A stretch of 64,000 nt of DNA from Gilliamella sp. ESL0405 (GTDB taxonomy: Bacteria; Pseudomonadota; Gammaproteobacteria; Enterobacterales; Orbaceae). The notes beneath the pieces are model-generated. The model did no database searches. It saw nothing but the letters and a program-made list of their open reading frames with translations, and was not told the origin of the DNA. Where the stretch lies: the NCBI RefSeq assembly GCF_019469205.1, contig NZ_CP048265.1, forward strand, positions 930,001 to 994,000, in the 5' to 3' direction. Of the stretch, positions 57,073 to 64,000 are shown piece after piece. Both the position numbers and the translations under genes were made by a program. Positions within the stretch are counted from its first letter, which is position 1, and every line of letters begins with the position of its first letter.

Positions 57073-57657
57073 ATGAATATTTTAGCTCACTTACATTTAG
57101 CCACCTTGGCTAATAGTTCGTTAATTGGTAATACCGTTGCCGATTTTGTCAAAGGTGATCCCTATTTGGCGTATCCTAAGACGATTGCTGACGGCATTAT
57201 TCTGCATCGAAAAATTGATAGCCTGATTGATAGCTTGCCGGAAGTGCAACAAGCCAAACAACTCTTTTGCTCGCCGCATCGGCGTGTAGCGCCAATTGCT
57301 CTGGATATTGTCTGGGACCATTTTTTATCAAAATATTGGGCAAAATATGGGTTTAGTATCAGTGTGTCCGAGTTTAACCAATATGCTAAACAGCAGATAC
57401 AACCCTCTATCAGTGCCTATCCTAGCGAATATCAACATTTTATGCATGCAATGTGGCGAGGGGAGTGGTTGGTAAATTATGCGTCGCTCGATTTTGTTGC
57501 GCAGGTATTAACTGGCATGGCGTCAAGAAGACCAAAATTAGCAAGTCTGCAAGACACCATTATCGATATTGGTCAACACTATGATGCATTAGCCTCGCTA
57601 TTTTTTCAGCTTTATCCGAAAATGTGTGACCATGTTAAGCTATTGTCAGCCCGTTAA
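57073..57657 (+). CDS. acpH: Acyl carrier protein phosphodiesterase
   Basis: A 194-residue AcpH that removes 4'-phosphopantetheine from holo-ACP. MNILAHLHLATLANSSLIGNTVADFVKGDPY, ILHRKIDSLID, PEVQQA, RVAPIALDIVWDHFLSKYW and VLTGMASRRPKLASL closely follow E. coli AcpH (YajB, 193). The metal-binding His and Asp of the HD-like fold (LHLA, ADFVKG, WDHFL) are kept. It is likely co-transcribed with the SIP gene; a stable hairpin ends the unit. Confidence 0.94.
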   Translation: MNILAHLHLATLANSSLIGNTVADFVKGDPYLAYPKTIADGIILHRKIDSLIDSLPEVQQAKQLFCSPHRRVAPIALDIVWDHFLSKYWAKYGFSISVSEFNQYAKQQIQPSISAYPSEYQHFMHAMWRGEWLVNYASLDFVAQVLTGMASRRPKLASLQDTIIDIGQHYDALASLFFQLYPKMCDHVKLLSAR

Positions 57658-57664
57658 ATTTAAT

Positions 57665-57706
57665 GCTATCGGTCTAAGCTCAATAAAGCTGAGTAAAACC
57701 GATAGC
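57665..57706. terminator. Bidirectional terminator after acpH
   Basis: Stem GCTATCGGT / ACCGATAGC with a 24-nt loop that can fold a second small stem, between the convergent acpH and hydrolase-like genes. Confidence 0.65.
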
Positions 57707-57727
57707 AAAGCGTGATGTCATGGTCGC

Positions 57728-59821
57728 TTAATTTGGAAGTGTTATTTTCCCGTTTTCTATTTTGATCAAATCTTTTGTGTCCGGCGTTTGTAAAATAGGG
57801 ACTAGATTTTTGGATGTGGCTTGTGGCGCATGGCCAGAATTACCCCCTCGGGCTTTGGCTCGAACTAATTGGCTTTCCGGCAAAGCTGTTTTATTGTCTG
57901 AGGTCACGTTAGCCCATAACCACTCCATGGCATCTTCACCATAGTAATCTATCGCAAGCAATGTATTATCAAATGGTGCGGTACCGTCTAAATAACCGGC
58001 GTTTTCAACTTCAATATAACGCAGTTGTGATGCCGGGCCTTCAATCTTACTATTTAAAGCCACATATGCCCGTGAGGTGTCATTTGGTAACTGTTTAACA
58101 TTATTGGCACCATGCACAATAATCGTTTTTTTATTGCGTAAATCACCCGTAGCTAACACTTGCTTATGCCCATTGATGACTCTTGGATCGTTTATTTTTT
58201 CCCGTAAGCAAATTGCTCCTTTGGTACCATAATCAATTTTTCCTTGGGTCTCTGTTTGGGAATAAAACTCACGACGAGGTGATAAGAGATCTTTGTTTTC
58301 CACCAGATCTAAAATAGTGGCATCATCTCCATTCCAAACCGGCAAGTGTCCATTGGACAGCCCCCATATTTGTTCAAATGGGATTGTTTGTAACGCTTCA
58401 ACTTTGCCTTGATACATGATTGGGCTTTGTTGAGTACTTGCGACCGAATAATCGCACATGTTTTCAGTCACATCATATCGACCATAGGCGCTGATATATT
58501 GATAAGGAAAGCCGATTGATTCGGTATAGTAAAAATAGGGTAGCTGGTAGTTTAAATCTGCTGTAAATCCGTATGGCTCAAGCTGTTTCAACGCTTCTTC
58601 CGGCGTGCCTTGTTTAAGTAAACCGGCTTTTTTTAATGCTTCACAGCGATTAAGCGAATAGAGGTATTTTGATGCATAAGGTACATTATCATCGAATTTA
58701 CTTGGTTTGATAGCGGAAATGGCACAAGGAATATATAGCGCTGCTTGTGTGCTATAGTCGATCAAGGATTTTGGCATCAGCGATTTGGTTTTATTTCCTT
58801 TTTGAATAATTAATTGGTTGTTATCAATTGACGGTTGTATTTGGGGATTGACAGCGACAATCCCATTAATAATATTATTGCGATCTAATTCGCCGGCTTT
58901 TAATGCGGCGCCCGCTCCGTCACCGGCAGCATAAACTAAAACAATGGTGTTATCTTTATGAAATGTGATCCATTTCTTACTCGGGTATAAATTATTGAGT
59001 TCATAAAATGCAAATTCAATCGATTTGATAACATATTCACCCCAACGCTGTTCCGGGTTCATTTTGGAGTGAAGTTGTTTTATTGCGTAACGATTTGGAT
59101 AGTTTTTAATATAACTTTCATGATTACTAATTTGGGGTTGAAATAAGATATTGTCTTTATCGGTTTTACCGTCCACTGTAAAGCCTTGTCCGGTGGTAAT
59201 ATCATAAACACCATTACCTAATCCCTTATCGTTATAGACAACTGCACAGTTATGGCGTAATCCCCAAAGCCCACGGATTTGCACATCTTTGGCATTATAC
59301 AGCCCGTCTGAGTCGGTGGCGGGCACTGCAACGATACATGGATTGTTTTTATCAAAATCCAGCGGAATTTGTAATAACATGCCAACTCTTTCATTGACAT
59401 GATAGGTCGCTAATATTTCACTTCCGGCGATTTTACCGTCAAATAGTGGCGTTAATTTTTCACGTTGGAAACCAAATAGTGAGCCTTCTGCAGTTTTAGC
59501 ATCAATAAATCGATTGAGTTTCGCTTGTCTCAGCTCTTGGGTGGTTGGATTAGTTGGATCGGCAAAGGTTGGGGCATTATAAGATTGCGTTAATGCAGTA
59601 AAGCCAATTCCGCCTGTGACTAAGTCATCACTGTCACCGTCATAGTAATTTACACTGTTAATAGTCAGACCGCCTGGAATTGGATTTCCCGGAATATTTT
59701 TATGGCTAAAATCTCTATGGTAATTTGATTCAGTGTCGGCAAGAACGGGATTGGCAACAAATGAGAAAAATATTAATGATGCAATCGTTTTTGTTTTTAT
59801 CTTTTTTATTGGTAAGTTCAT
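57728..59821 (-). CDS. Exported 3-hydroxybutyrate-oligomer-hydrolase-like protein, nucleophile missing
   Basis: A 697-residue protein with signal peptide (1-28, ending NPVLA). HVNERVGMLLQIPLDF, CIVAVPATDSDGLY, IRGLWGLRHNCAVVYNDKGLGNG and VLVYAAGDGAGAALKAGELD follow the D-(-)-3-hydroxybutyrate oligomer hydrolase family (3HBOH). In that family, from memory, the nucleophile Ser sits in SNGG after a small-residue run; here the aligned motif is AAGDGAG with Gly300 (GGT, 58922-58924) in its place. Either this is a non-hydrolytic homologue or another Ser serves. No polyhydroxybutyrate genes are nearby. The family call is good; activity is doubtful. Confidence 0.72.
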   Translation of the reverse strand: MNLPIKKIKTKTIASLIFFSFVANPVLADTESNYHRDFSHKNIPGNPIPGGLTINSVNYYDGDSDDLVTGGIGFTALTQSYNAPTFADPTNPTTQELRQAKLNRFIDAKTAEGSLFGFQREKLTPLFDGKIAGSEILATYHVNERVGMLLQIPLDFDKNNPCIVAVPATDSDGLYNAKDVQIRGLWGLRHNCAVVYNDKGLGNGVYDITTGQGFTVDGKTDKDNILFQPQISNHESYIKNYPNRYAIKQLHSKMNPEQRWGEYVIKSIEFAFYELNNLYPSKKWITFHKDNTIVLVYAAGDGAGAALKAGELDRNNIINGIVAVNPQIQPSIDNNQLIIQKGNKTKSLMPKSLIDYSTQAALYIPCAISAIKPSKFDDNVPYASKYLYSLNRCEALKKAGLLKQGTPEEALKQLEPYGFTADLNYQLPYFYYTESIGFPYQYISAYGRYDVTENMCDYSVASTQQSPIMYQGKVEALQTIPFEQIWGLSNGHLPVWNGDDATILDLVENKDLLSPRREFYSQTETQGKIDYGTKGAICLREKINDPRVINGHKQVLATGDLRNKKTIIVHGANNVKQLPNDTSRAYVALNSKIEGPASQLRYIEVENAGYLDGTAPFDNTLLAIDYYGEDAMEWLWANVTSDNKTALPESQLVRAKARGGNSGHAPQATSKNLVPILQTPDTKDLIKIENGKITLPN

Positions 59822-59886
59822 TACTATTATATCCTATCCTTTTTACATCTATTAAGGGATTCAATCTATTAATTATACACAATATT

Positions 59887-60789
59887 TTACTGATTTTGTG
59901 GTAAATTTAAGTTACAAAGTGCCCAAAAGGCTGCAATAATCTTTTCAGATAACCGCCTTTTTTGCACACAGATGCCTATATCAAAAGGTTCCATTAAATT
60001 GGTTGACCATTCGATGATTCGTTCTCTGACTCTTTCCGGGCTATTATCCATAACCACTTTCGGTAACAGTGCCACACCACAACCTAACGCGACCATAGAG
60101 ACAATGGCTTCATGGCCTGAGACAGTCGCATAGATTTTGGGGCTGGTAATTTTTTGCTGTTTAAACCATAAGTCAATGCGGTGCCGACTGGGCCCATGTT
60201 CCGGTAAAATAAACGGAATGTGATGCCAGTCGGGGACTTTTTGATGAAGCTTATCGCTAAATGAACTATTGAGTTTCGGGATAAGTAGCACCATGTCTAT
60301 TTCACCAAACTTTAAAAATTCAACTCCGGACGGTAGTTGTTTTGGTTTACCGGCAATGGCTAAATCAGCTTGGTTGGATTGTATTTTTTCAACTGCATCC
60401 GCCGCATCGCCGGTTGATAATTTAATTTCCACTAAAGGGTAGTTAATACGAAATCTATCGAGGATTTCGGGTAGATGGCTATAGGCGGCGGTGACTGAGC
60501 AAAAAAGTGTCAGTTCACCCACTAGCTGATGTTTACTTTGATCTAATTCTAGTCTAAGTTGCTGATGTAAGTTAATCATCTGCTGAGCATAACGTTTAAC
60601 TTTTTCACCCTCAGCGGTAATTTGTACTTGACGGTTATCACGAATAAACAGCGGATGACCAAAGTGCTCTTCCAACCGTTGAATCTGTCTGGATAAGGTC
60701 GAAGGGCTAACGTGCATAGCGTCAGCGGTCATACCAAAATGGCAAGTTTCACATAAATGTAAGTATAACTTTAAGTCACGAATATTCAT
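59887..60789 (-). CDS. ilvY: LysR-family regulator IlvY
   Basis: A 300-residue LysR protein that follows E. coli IlvY almost throughout: FGMTADAMHVSPSTLSRQIQRLEEHFG in the helix-turn-helix, LFCSVTAAYSHLPEILDRF, STGDAADAVEKI, DLAIAGKP and HEAIVSMVALGCGVALLPKVV. IlvY senses acetohydroxy acids and activates ilvC, which in E. coli is divergent from it. Here the divergent neighbour is prfC, so the usual pairing is broken. GGA lies 7 nt before the ATG. Confidence 0.93.
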   Translation of the reverse strand: MNIRDLKLYLHLCETCHFGMTADAMHVSPSTLSRQIQRLEEHFGHPLFIRDNRQVQITAEGEKVKRYAQQMINLHQQLRLELDQSKHQLVGELTLFCSVTAAYSHLPEILDRFRINYPLVEIKLSTGDAADAVEKIQSNQADLAIAGKPKQLPSGVEFLKFGEIDMVLLIPKLNSSFSDKLHQKVPDWHHIPFILPEHGPSRHRIDLWFKQQKITSPKIYATVSGHEAIVSMVALGCGVALLPKVVMDNSPERVRERIIEWSTNLMEPFDIGICVQKRRLSEKIIAAFWALCNLNLPQNQ

Positions 60790-60800
60790 TGTTTATTCCG

Positions 60801-60842
60801 TTTTATACTAAAACGTTAGGTAAATCTGAAACATCTTGTCAA
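60801..60842. repeat. Lone degenerate copy of the array's leading edge
   Basis: TTTTATACTAAAAC at 60801-60814 equals the left edge of the 52.6-kb array (52651-52664). After an 11-base mismatched stretch of equal length, CTGAAACATCTTGTCAA continues the repeat core with two substitutions, in register and without a gap. It lies in the ilvY-prfC intergenic region, 6.6 kb from the array. Confidence 0.55.
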
Positions 60843-60993
60843 CACAGTGATGCTAATGGATGATTTTCTCGCAATGCAATTATTATGCATAGATAGCGTA
60901 ATAAGGCAAATAAGATAAACAACTTAAATAGCAATGTATAGCGATACCTGTTAAAATAGCCGATTATTTTTGTTGGTTGACACAGTAAACTTT

Positions 60994-62586
60994 ATGACAG
61001 AACAAGCTTATTTAGATCAAGTAAATACTCGTCGCACTTTTGCGATCATCTCTCACCCGGATGCGGGTAAAACCACCATTACGGAAAAGGTGTTGTTATT
61101 CGGTCACGCTATCCAAACTGCCGGAACGGTAAAAGGTCGAGGTGCTAATGCGCAGCATGCTAAATCTGACTGGATGGAAATGGAAAAACAGCGTGGGATT
61201 TCAATTACAACTTCAGTAATGCAATTTCCCTATAATGACTGTTTAGTCAATTTACTTGATACCCCCGGACACGAAGACTTTTCTGAAGATACTTATCGAA
61301 CCTTAACCGCTGTTGACAGCTGTTTAATGGTAATTGATGCGGCAAAAGGGGTTGAGGATCGTACCCGTAAACTTATGGAAGTGACCCGATTACGTAATAC
61401 ACCGATTCTCACTTTTATGAATAAACTTGACCGTGATATTCGTGATCCTATGGAACTGCTCGATGAGGTTGAAAGTGAACTCAACATTATGTGTGCACCA
61501 ATTACCTGGCCGATAGGTTGTGGTAAATTATTTAAAGGTGTCTATCATTTAGCGAAAGATGAAACCTATCTTTACCAATCCGGTCAAGGTCACACTATTC
61601 AAGAAGTACGCATAATCAAAGGATTAGCTAATCCTGAGCTAGATTCAGCGGTTGGCGAGGATTTAGCTCAGCAATTGCGGGATGAACTTGAACTGGTGCA
61701 AGGTGCGTCAAATGAGTTTGATTTAGAGGCGTTTTTATCCGGCGATTTAACTCCGGTCTTCTTTGGTACCGCATTAGGTAATTTTGGCGTTGATCATATG
61801 CTCGACGGTTTAACTGCTTGGGCACCGGCGCCACAACCTCGGCAAACGGATAAACGTGAAGTCAAAGCAAGCGAGGAAAAATTTACTGGTTTTGTGTTTA
61901 AGATTCAAGCGAATATGGATCCTAAACATCGTGATCGGGTAGCATTTATGCGCATTGTGTCGGGTAAATATGAAAAGGGCATGAAACTACGTCATGTTCG
62001 TATTGCTAAAGATGTCAATATCTCTGATGCATTAACGTTTATGGCCGGCGATCGTGATCATGTTGAGCAAGCTTATGCCGGTGATATTATTGGTTTACAC
62101 AATCATGGTACCATTCAAATCGGTGACACGTTTACTCAAGGGGAAGATCTTAAATTTACCGGTATTCCTAATTTTGCTCCGGAACTATTTCGCCGTATCC
62201 GCTTAAAAGATCCATTAAAACAGAAACAGTTATTAAAAGGGCTAGTGCAATTATCTGAAGAAGGTGCGGTGCAGGTTTTCCGTCCAATTGCTAATAACGA
62301 TTTAATTGTTGGCGCAGTTGGGGTACTGCAATTTGATGTGGTGGTTGCTCGCTTAAAATCAGAATATAACGTTGAAGCCATTTATGAGCCGGTGAATGTC
62401 ACCACCGCTCGTTGGGTTGAATGCGCCGATGCGAAAAAATTAGAAGAGTTCAAGCGTAAATGCGAACAAAATCTGGCATTAGACGGTGGCGACAACTTGT
62501 CATATATTGCGCCAAGTATGGTCAATTTAAATCTGACTCAAGAGCGTTATCCGGATATTGAATTTAGAAAAACTCGTGAACATTAA
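60994..62586 (+). CDS. prfC: Peptide chain release factor 3
   Basis: A 530-residue translational GTPase that recycles RF1/RF2 from the ribosome. G1 SHPDAGKTT, the switch I region with [29 protein letters not shown] (G3) and [12 protein letters not shown] (G4) are all present. Domain II and a C-terminal EF-G-like domain ([22 protein letters not shown]) follow. Length matches E. coli RF3 (529). The ATG at 60994 is chosen; the frame is open from a TTG at 60970 but the family starts here. No strong ribosome binding site is visible. Confidence 0.97.
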   Translation: MTEQAYLDQVNTRRTFAIISHPDAGKTTITEKVLLFGHAIQTAGTVKGRGANAQHAKSDWMEMEKQRGISITTSVMQFPYNDCLVNLLDTPGHEDFSEDTYRTLTAVDSCLMVIDAAKGVEDRTRKLMEVTRLRNTPILTFMNKLDRDIRDPMELLDEVESELNIMCAPITWPIGCGKLFKGVYHLAKDETYLYQSGQGHTIQEVRIIKGLANPELDSAVGEDLAQQLRDELELVQGASNEFDLEAFLSGDLTPVFFGTALGNFGVDHMLDGLTAWAPAPQPRQTDKREVKASEEKFTGFVFKIQANMDPKHRDRVAFMRIVSGKYEKGMKLRHVRIAKDVNISDALTFMAGDRDHVEQAYAGDIIGLHNHGTIQIGDTFTQGEDLKFTGIPNFAPELFRRIRLKDPLKQKQLLKGLVQLSEEGAVQVFRPIANNDLIVGAVGVLQFDVVVARLKSEYNVEAIYEPVNVTTARWVECADAKKLEEFKRKCEQNLALDGGDNLSYIAPSMVNLNLTQERYPDIEFRKTREH

Positions 62587-62903
62587 TTTACGCTTAAACC
62601 CGTAACTTACACACTACTTCCAAATGAGAGCTGATCTGTTCAGCTCTTTTTTATTATATTGTTTTAGTTAATTTGTATTATTGGTTATCTGTGATACACT
62701 CATTACGTTTTTACCTTCCTTAAATGATGATTTGATTGACTTTAATCAGTTTGTTACCTGTCAGCATCTAAAGCAAATTAAAAAATCATCAAATAGTTAT
62801 CAATACGTTCCACATAAGTTGCTATAACTTTATGTATAGGTATTTTCTTTTAGCTTTATTTTATAAGTTCGACATATAATGGTTTTTTTGGATAAAAACG
62901 GGT
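62587..62903. other. Intergenic region between prfC and ptrA
   Basis: About 315 bp with the prfC terminator at its left end and a TATAAT hexamer at 62875-62880 that could be the ptrA -10 box. No convincing -35 was seen. No open frame. Confidence 0.45.
62627..62647 (+). terminator. Intrinsic terminator of prfC
   Basis: Stem AGAGCTGA / TCAGCTCT with a 5-nt loop, followed directly by a T-run, 40 bp after the prfC stop. A classic Rho-independent terminator. Confidence 0.92.
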
Positions 62904-64000
62904 ATGGATAAGATGAAATTTAACCTGATAGTTATTACGGTATTAAGCGTTATGAGTTTTAATACCGCCTTTGCTGTAGATAAAAATATGACAAAATCAA
63001 TATCATACGAAAAAGTACAACAAAGTGAACGCGATGATCGCCAATATCAAGTTATTGAACTTGATAATAAAATGCGAGTATTGCTCGTTTCCGATCCTAA
63101 AGCGGTAAAATCGCTGGGTTCTTTAGCATTGCCGGTTGGCTCATTGCAAGATCCGAAGGATCAACAAGGTCTAGCGCATTATACCGAACATATGGTCTTA
63201 ATGGGCTCAAAAAAATACCCACAGCCGGCGAGTTTTTCCGAATTCTTAAATCGCCATGCCGGTAAATACAATGCCAGCACAACAGCAAACCGCACTGCAT
63301 TTTATTTTGAGGTTGAAAATAGTGCGTTTGATAAAGCCTTAGACTATTTAGCGGATGCGATTGCTGAGCCAAACTTAGATCCTAAATTTGCCGATAAAGA
63401 GCGAAACGCCGTCAATGCGGAAATGACAATGGGGCGTTCGAACGACGGATTTAGAATAGAGCAGGTTAATGCAGAAACCATTAATCCTCTTCATCCGTCT
63501 GCGCAATTTTCTGGCGGAAATTTAGAAACATTAAGTGATAAAGGCAACAGTAAATTGCAAACTGCATTAGTTGGCTTTCATAATAATTACTATTCGGCAA
63601 ATATTATGGTCGGCATCATCTACAGTAGCCAAGATATGAGCCAATTATCTAAGATAGCCAAAGAGACCTTTGGTCGTATTCCCAATAAAAATATTATCGC
63701 CCCTCGAGTTGATGTATCGGCTATGACATCTGATAGCGTAAGTAAACAGATTGACATGGTGCCGGCACAACCGAAAAAATTGCTGCTGTTACAGTTTCCT
63801 ATGGAAAACAATTTGGCCGAATTTGCTGATAAAAGTGATGAGTATATCGCCTATTTAGTCAGTAATAGTAGCCCAAATACTCTTTCTGCCCAGTTACAAA
63901 AACAGGGCTTGATTGAAGGTATCAATACCTCTTTTGATCCTACCCGATTTGGTAATAGTGGTATTTTTAGTATCAATGTCAGTTTGACCGATGAAGGTCT
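62904..64000 (+). CDS. ptrA: Protease III (pitrilysin), 5' part
   Basis: The first 365 codons of a periplasmic M16 metalloprotease; the gene runs off the window. The signal peptide covers about residues 1-24 (ending TAFA). The inverted zinc motif HYTEH is at 92-96, and the distal Glu is in ERNAVNAEMTMG. Following stretches (FSGGNLETLSDK, SPNTLSAQLQKQGLIEGI) match E. coli pitrilysin. Two in-frame ATGs, 62904 and 62913, are possible starts. It degrades small peptides and oxidised proteins in the periplasm. Confidence 0.93.
   Translation, partial: MDKMKFNLIVITVLSVMSFNTAFAVDKNMTKSISYEKVQQSERDDRQYQVIELDNKMRVLLVSDPKAVKSLGSLALPVGSLQDPKDQQGLAHYTEHMVLMGSKKYPQPASFSEFLNRHAGKYNASTTANRTAFYFEVENSAFDKALDYLADAIAEPNLDPKFADKERNAVNAEMTMGRSNDGFRIEQVNAETINPLHPSAQFSGGNLETLSDKGNSKLQTALVGFHNNYYSANIMVGIIYSSQDMSQLSKIAKETFGRIPNKNIIAPRVDVSAMTSDSVSKQIDMVPAQPKKLLLLQFPMENNLAEFADKSDEYIAYLVSNSSPNTLSAQLQKQGLIEGINTSFDPTRFGNSGIFSINVSLTDEG

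Noticed and set aside
60970-60993. TTG at 60970 as the prfC start
   Set aside because: The extra eight residues are not in RF3 proteins; the ATG at 60994 gives the standard length.

Overview
The window is AT-rich chromosomal DNA from a gammaproteobacterium. Nearly every housekeeping protein (YoaA, TsaB, GrxA, FolD, PpiB, LpxH, UvrB, PurE/PurK, Dgt, GlnK/AmtB, Psd, PrfC, IlvY, PtrA) reads as a close relative of its Enterobacterales/Pasteurellales counterpart. The low G+C, the compact operons and the large sugar-uptake islands suggest an Orbales-type gut symbiont (Gilliamella-like). That placement is an inference from general resemblance, not from a marker-gene search.

Layout. 56-5166: surface-polysaccharide locus with one capsule-type glycosyltransferase and four GT8 paralogues in mixed orientation. 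5515-11725: housekeeping genes (yoaA-tsaB, grxA, a YggN-like periplasmic protein, folD, ppiB, lpxH). 11704-16385: complete molybdate uptake and regulation locus (modABC divergent from modEF) with a strong ModE-type palindrome between them. fdhD (30964-31776) fits a molybdenum-dependent formate dehydrogenase elsewhere. 16781-22499: uvrB, a RidA-family gene, purEK and dgt. 22698-24392: nitrogen-regulated glnK-amtB with a textbook sigma-54 promoter and an NtrC-type enhancer. 24497-31776: accessory segment with a hypothetical gene, a 1.3-kb gene-poor stretch, an orphan dsdC-type regulator, a DMT transporter, a nupG-punA purine nucleoside pair and fdhD. 31979-35980: dedA, mscM and psd.

36190-50743 is a sugar island for L-rhamnose. 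rhaB-rhaA-rhaD-rhaT-fucO-rhaM are co-directional, with rhaS and rhaR convergent behind them. A second module follows: a third RhaS-like regulator divergent from a cytoplasmic GH78 alpha-L-rhamnosidase, a GPH-family symporter and an outer-membrane porin. Read together, a rhamnosylated oligosaccharide or glycoside would pass the porin, be imported by the symporter and be cleaved inside. The rhamnose would go via RhaM/RhaA/RhaB/RhaD to DHAP and L-lactaldehyde, and FucO would reduce the lactaldehyde to 1,2-propanediol. CRP-like sites lie upstream of rhaB and rhaS.

50980-64000: a CitMHS/NhaD-type ion transporter, then 1.9 kb of non-coding DNA. Most of that stretch is an 11-copy tandem array of a ~144-bp hairpin-bearing unit, with segmental duplications at 4-, 5- and 8-unit spacing; it is the most unusual object in the window. 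Then come an AraC regulator divergent from fructose-6-phosphate aldolase (fsa), a siderophore-interacting flavoprotein, acpH, an exported 3-hydroxybutyrate-oligomer-hydrolase-like protein lacking its expected nucleophile serine, ilvY, prfC and the 5' part of ptrA, which runs off the right edge. A degenerate single copy of the array's leading edge sits between ilvY and prfC. I saw no rRNA or tRNA gene, CRISPR array, prophage or insertion sequence.
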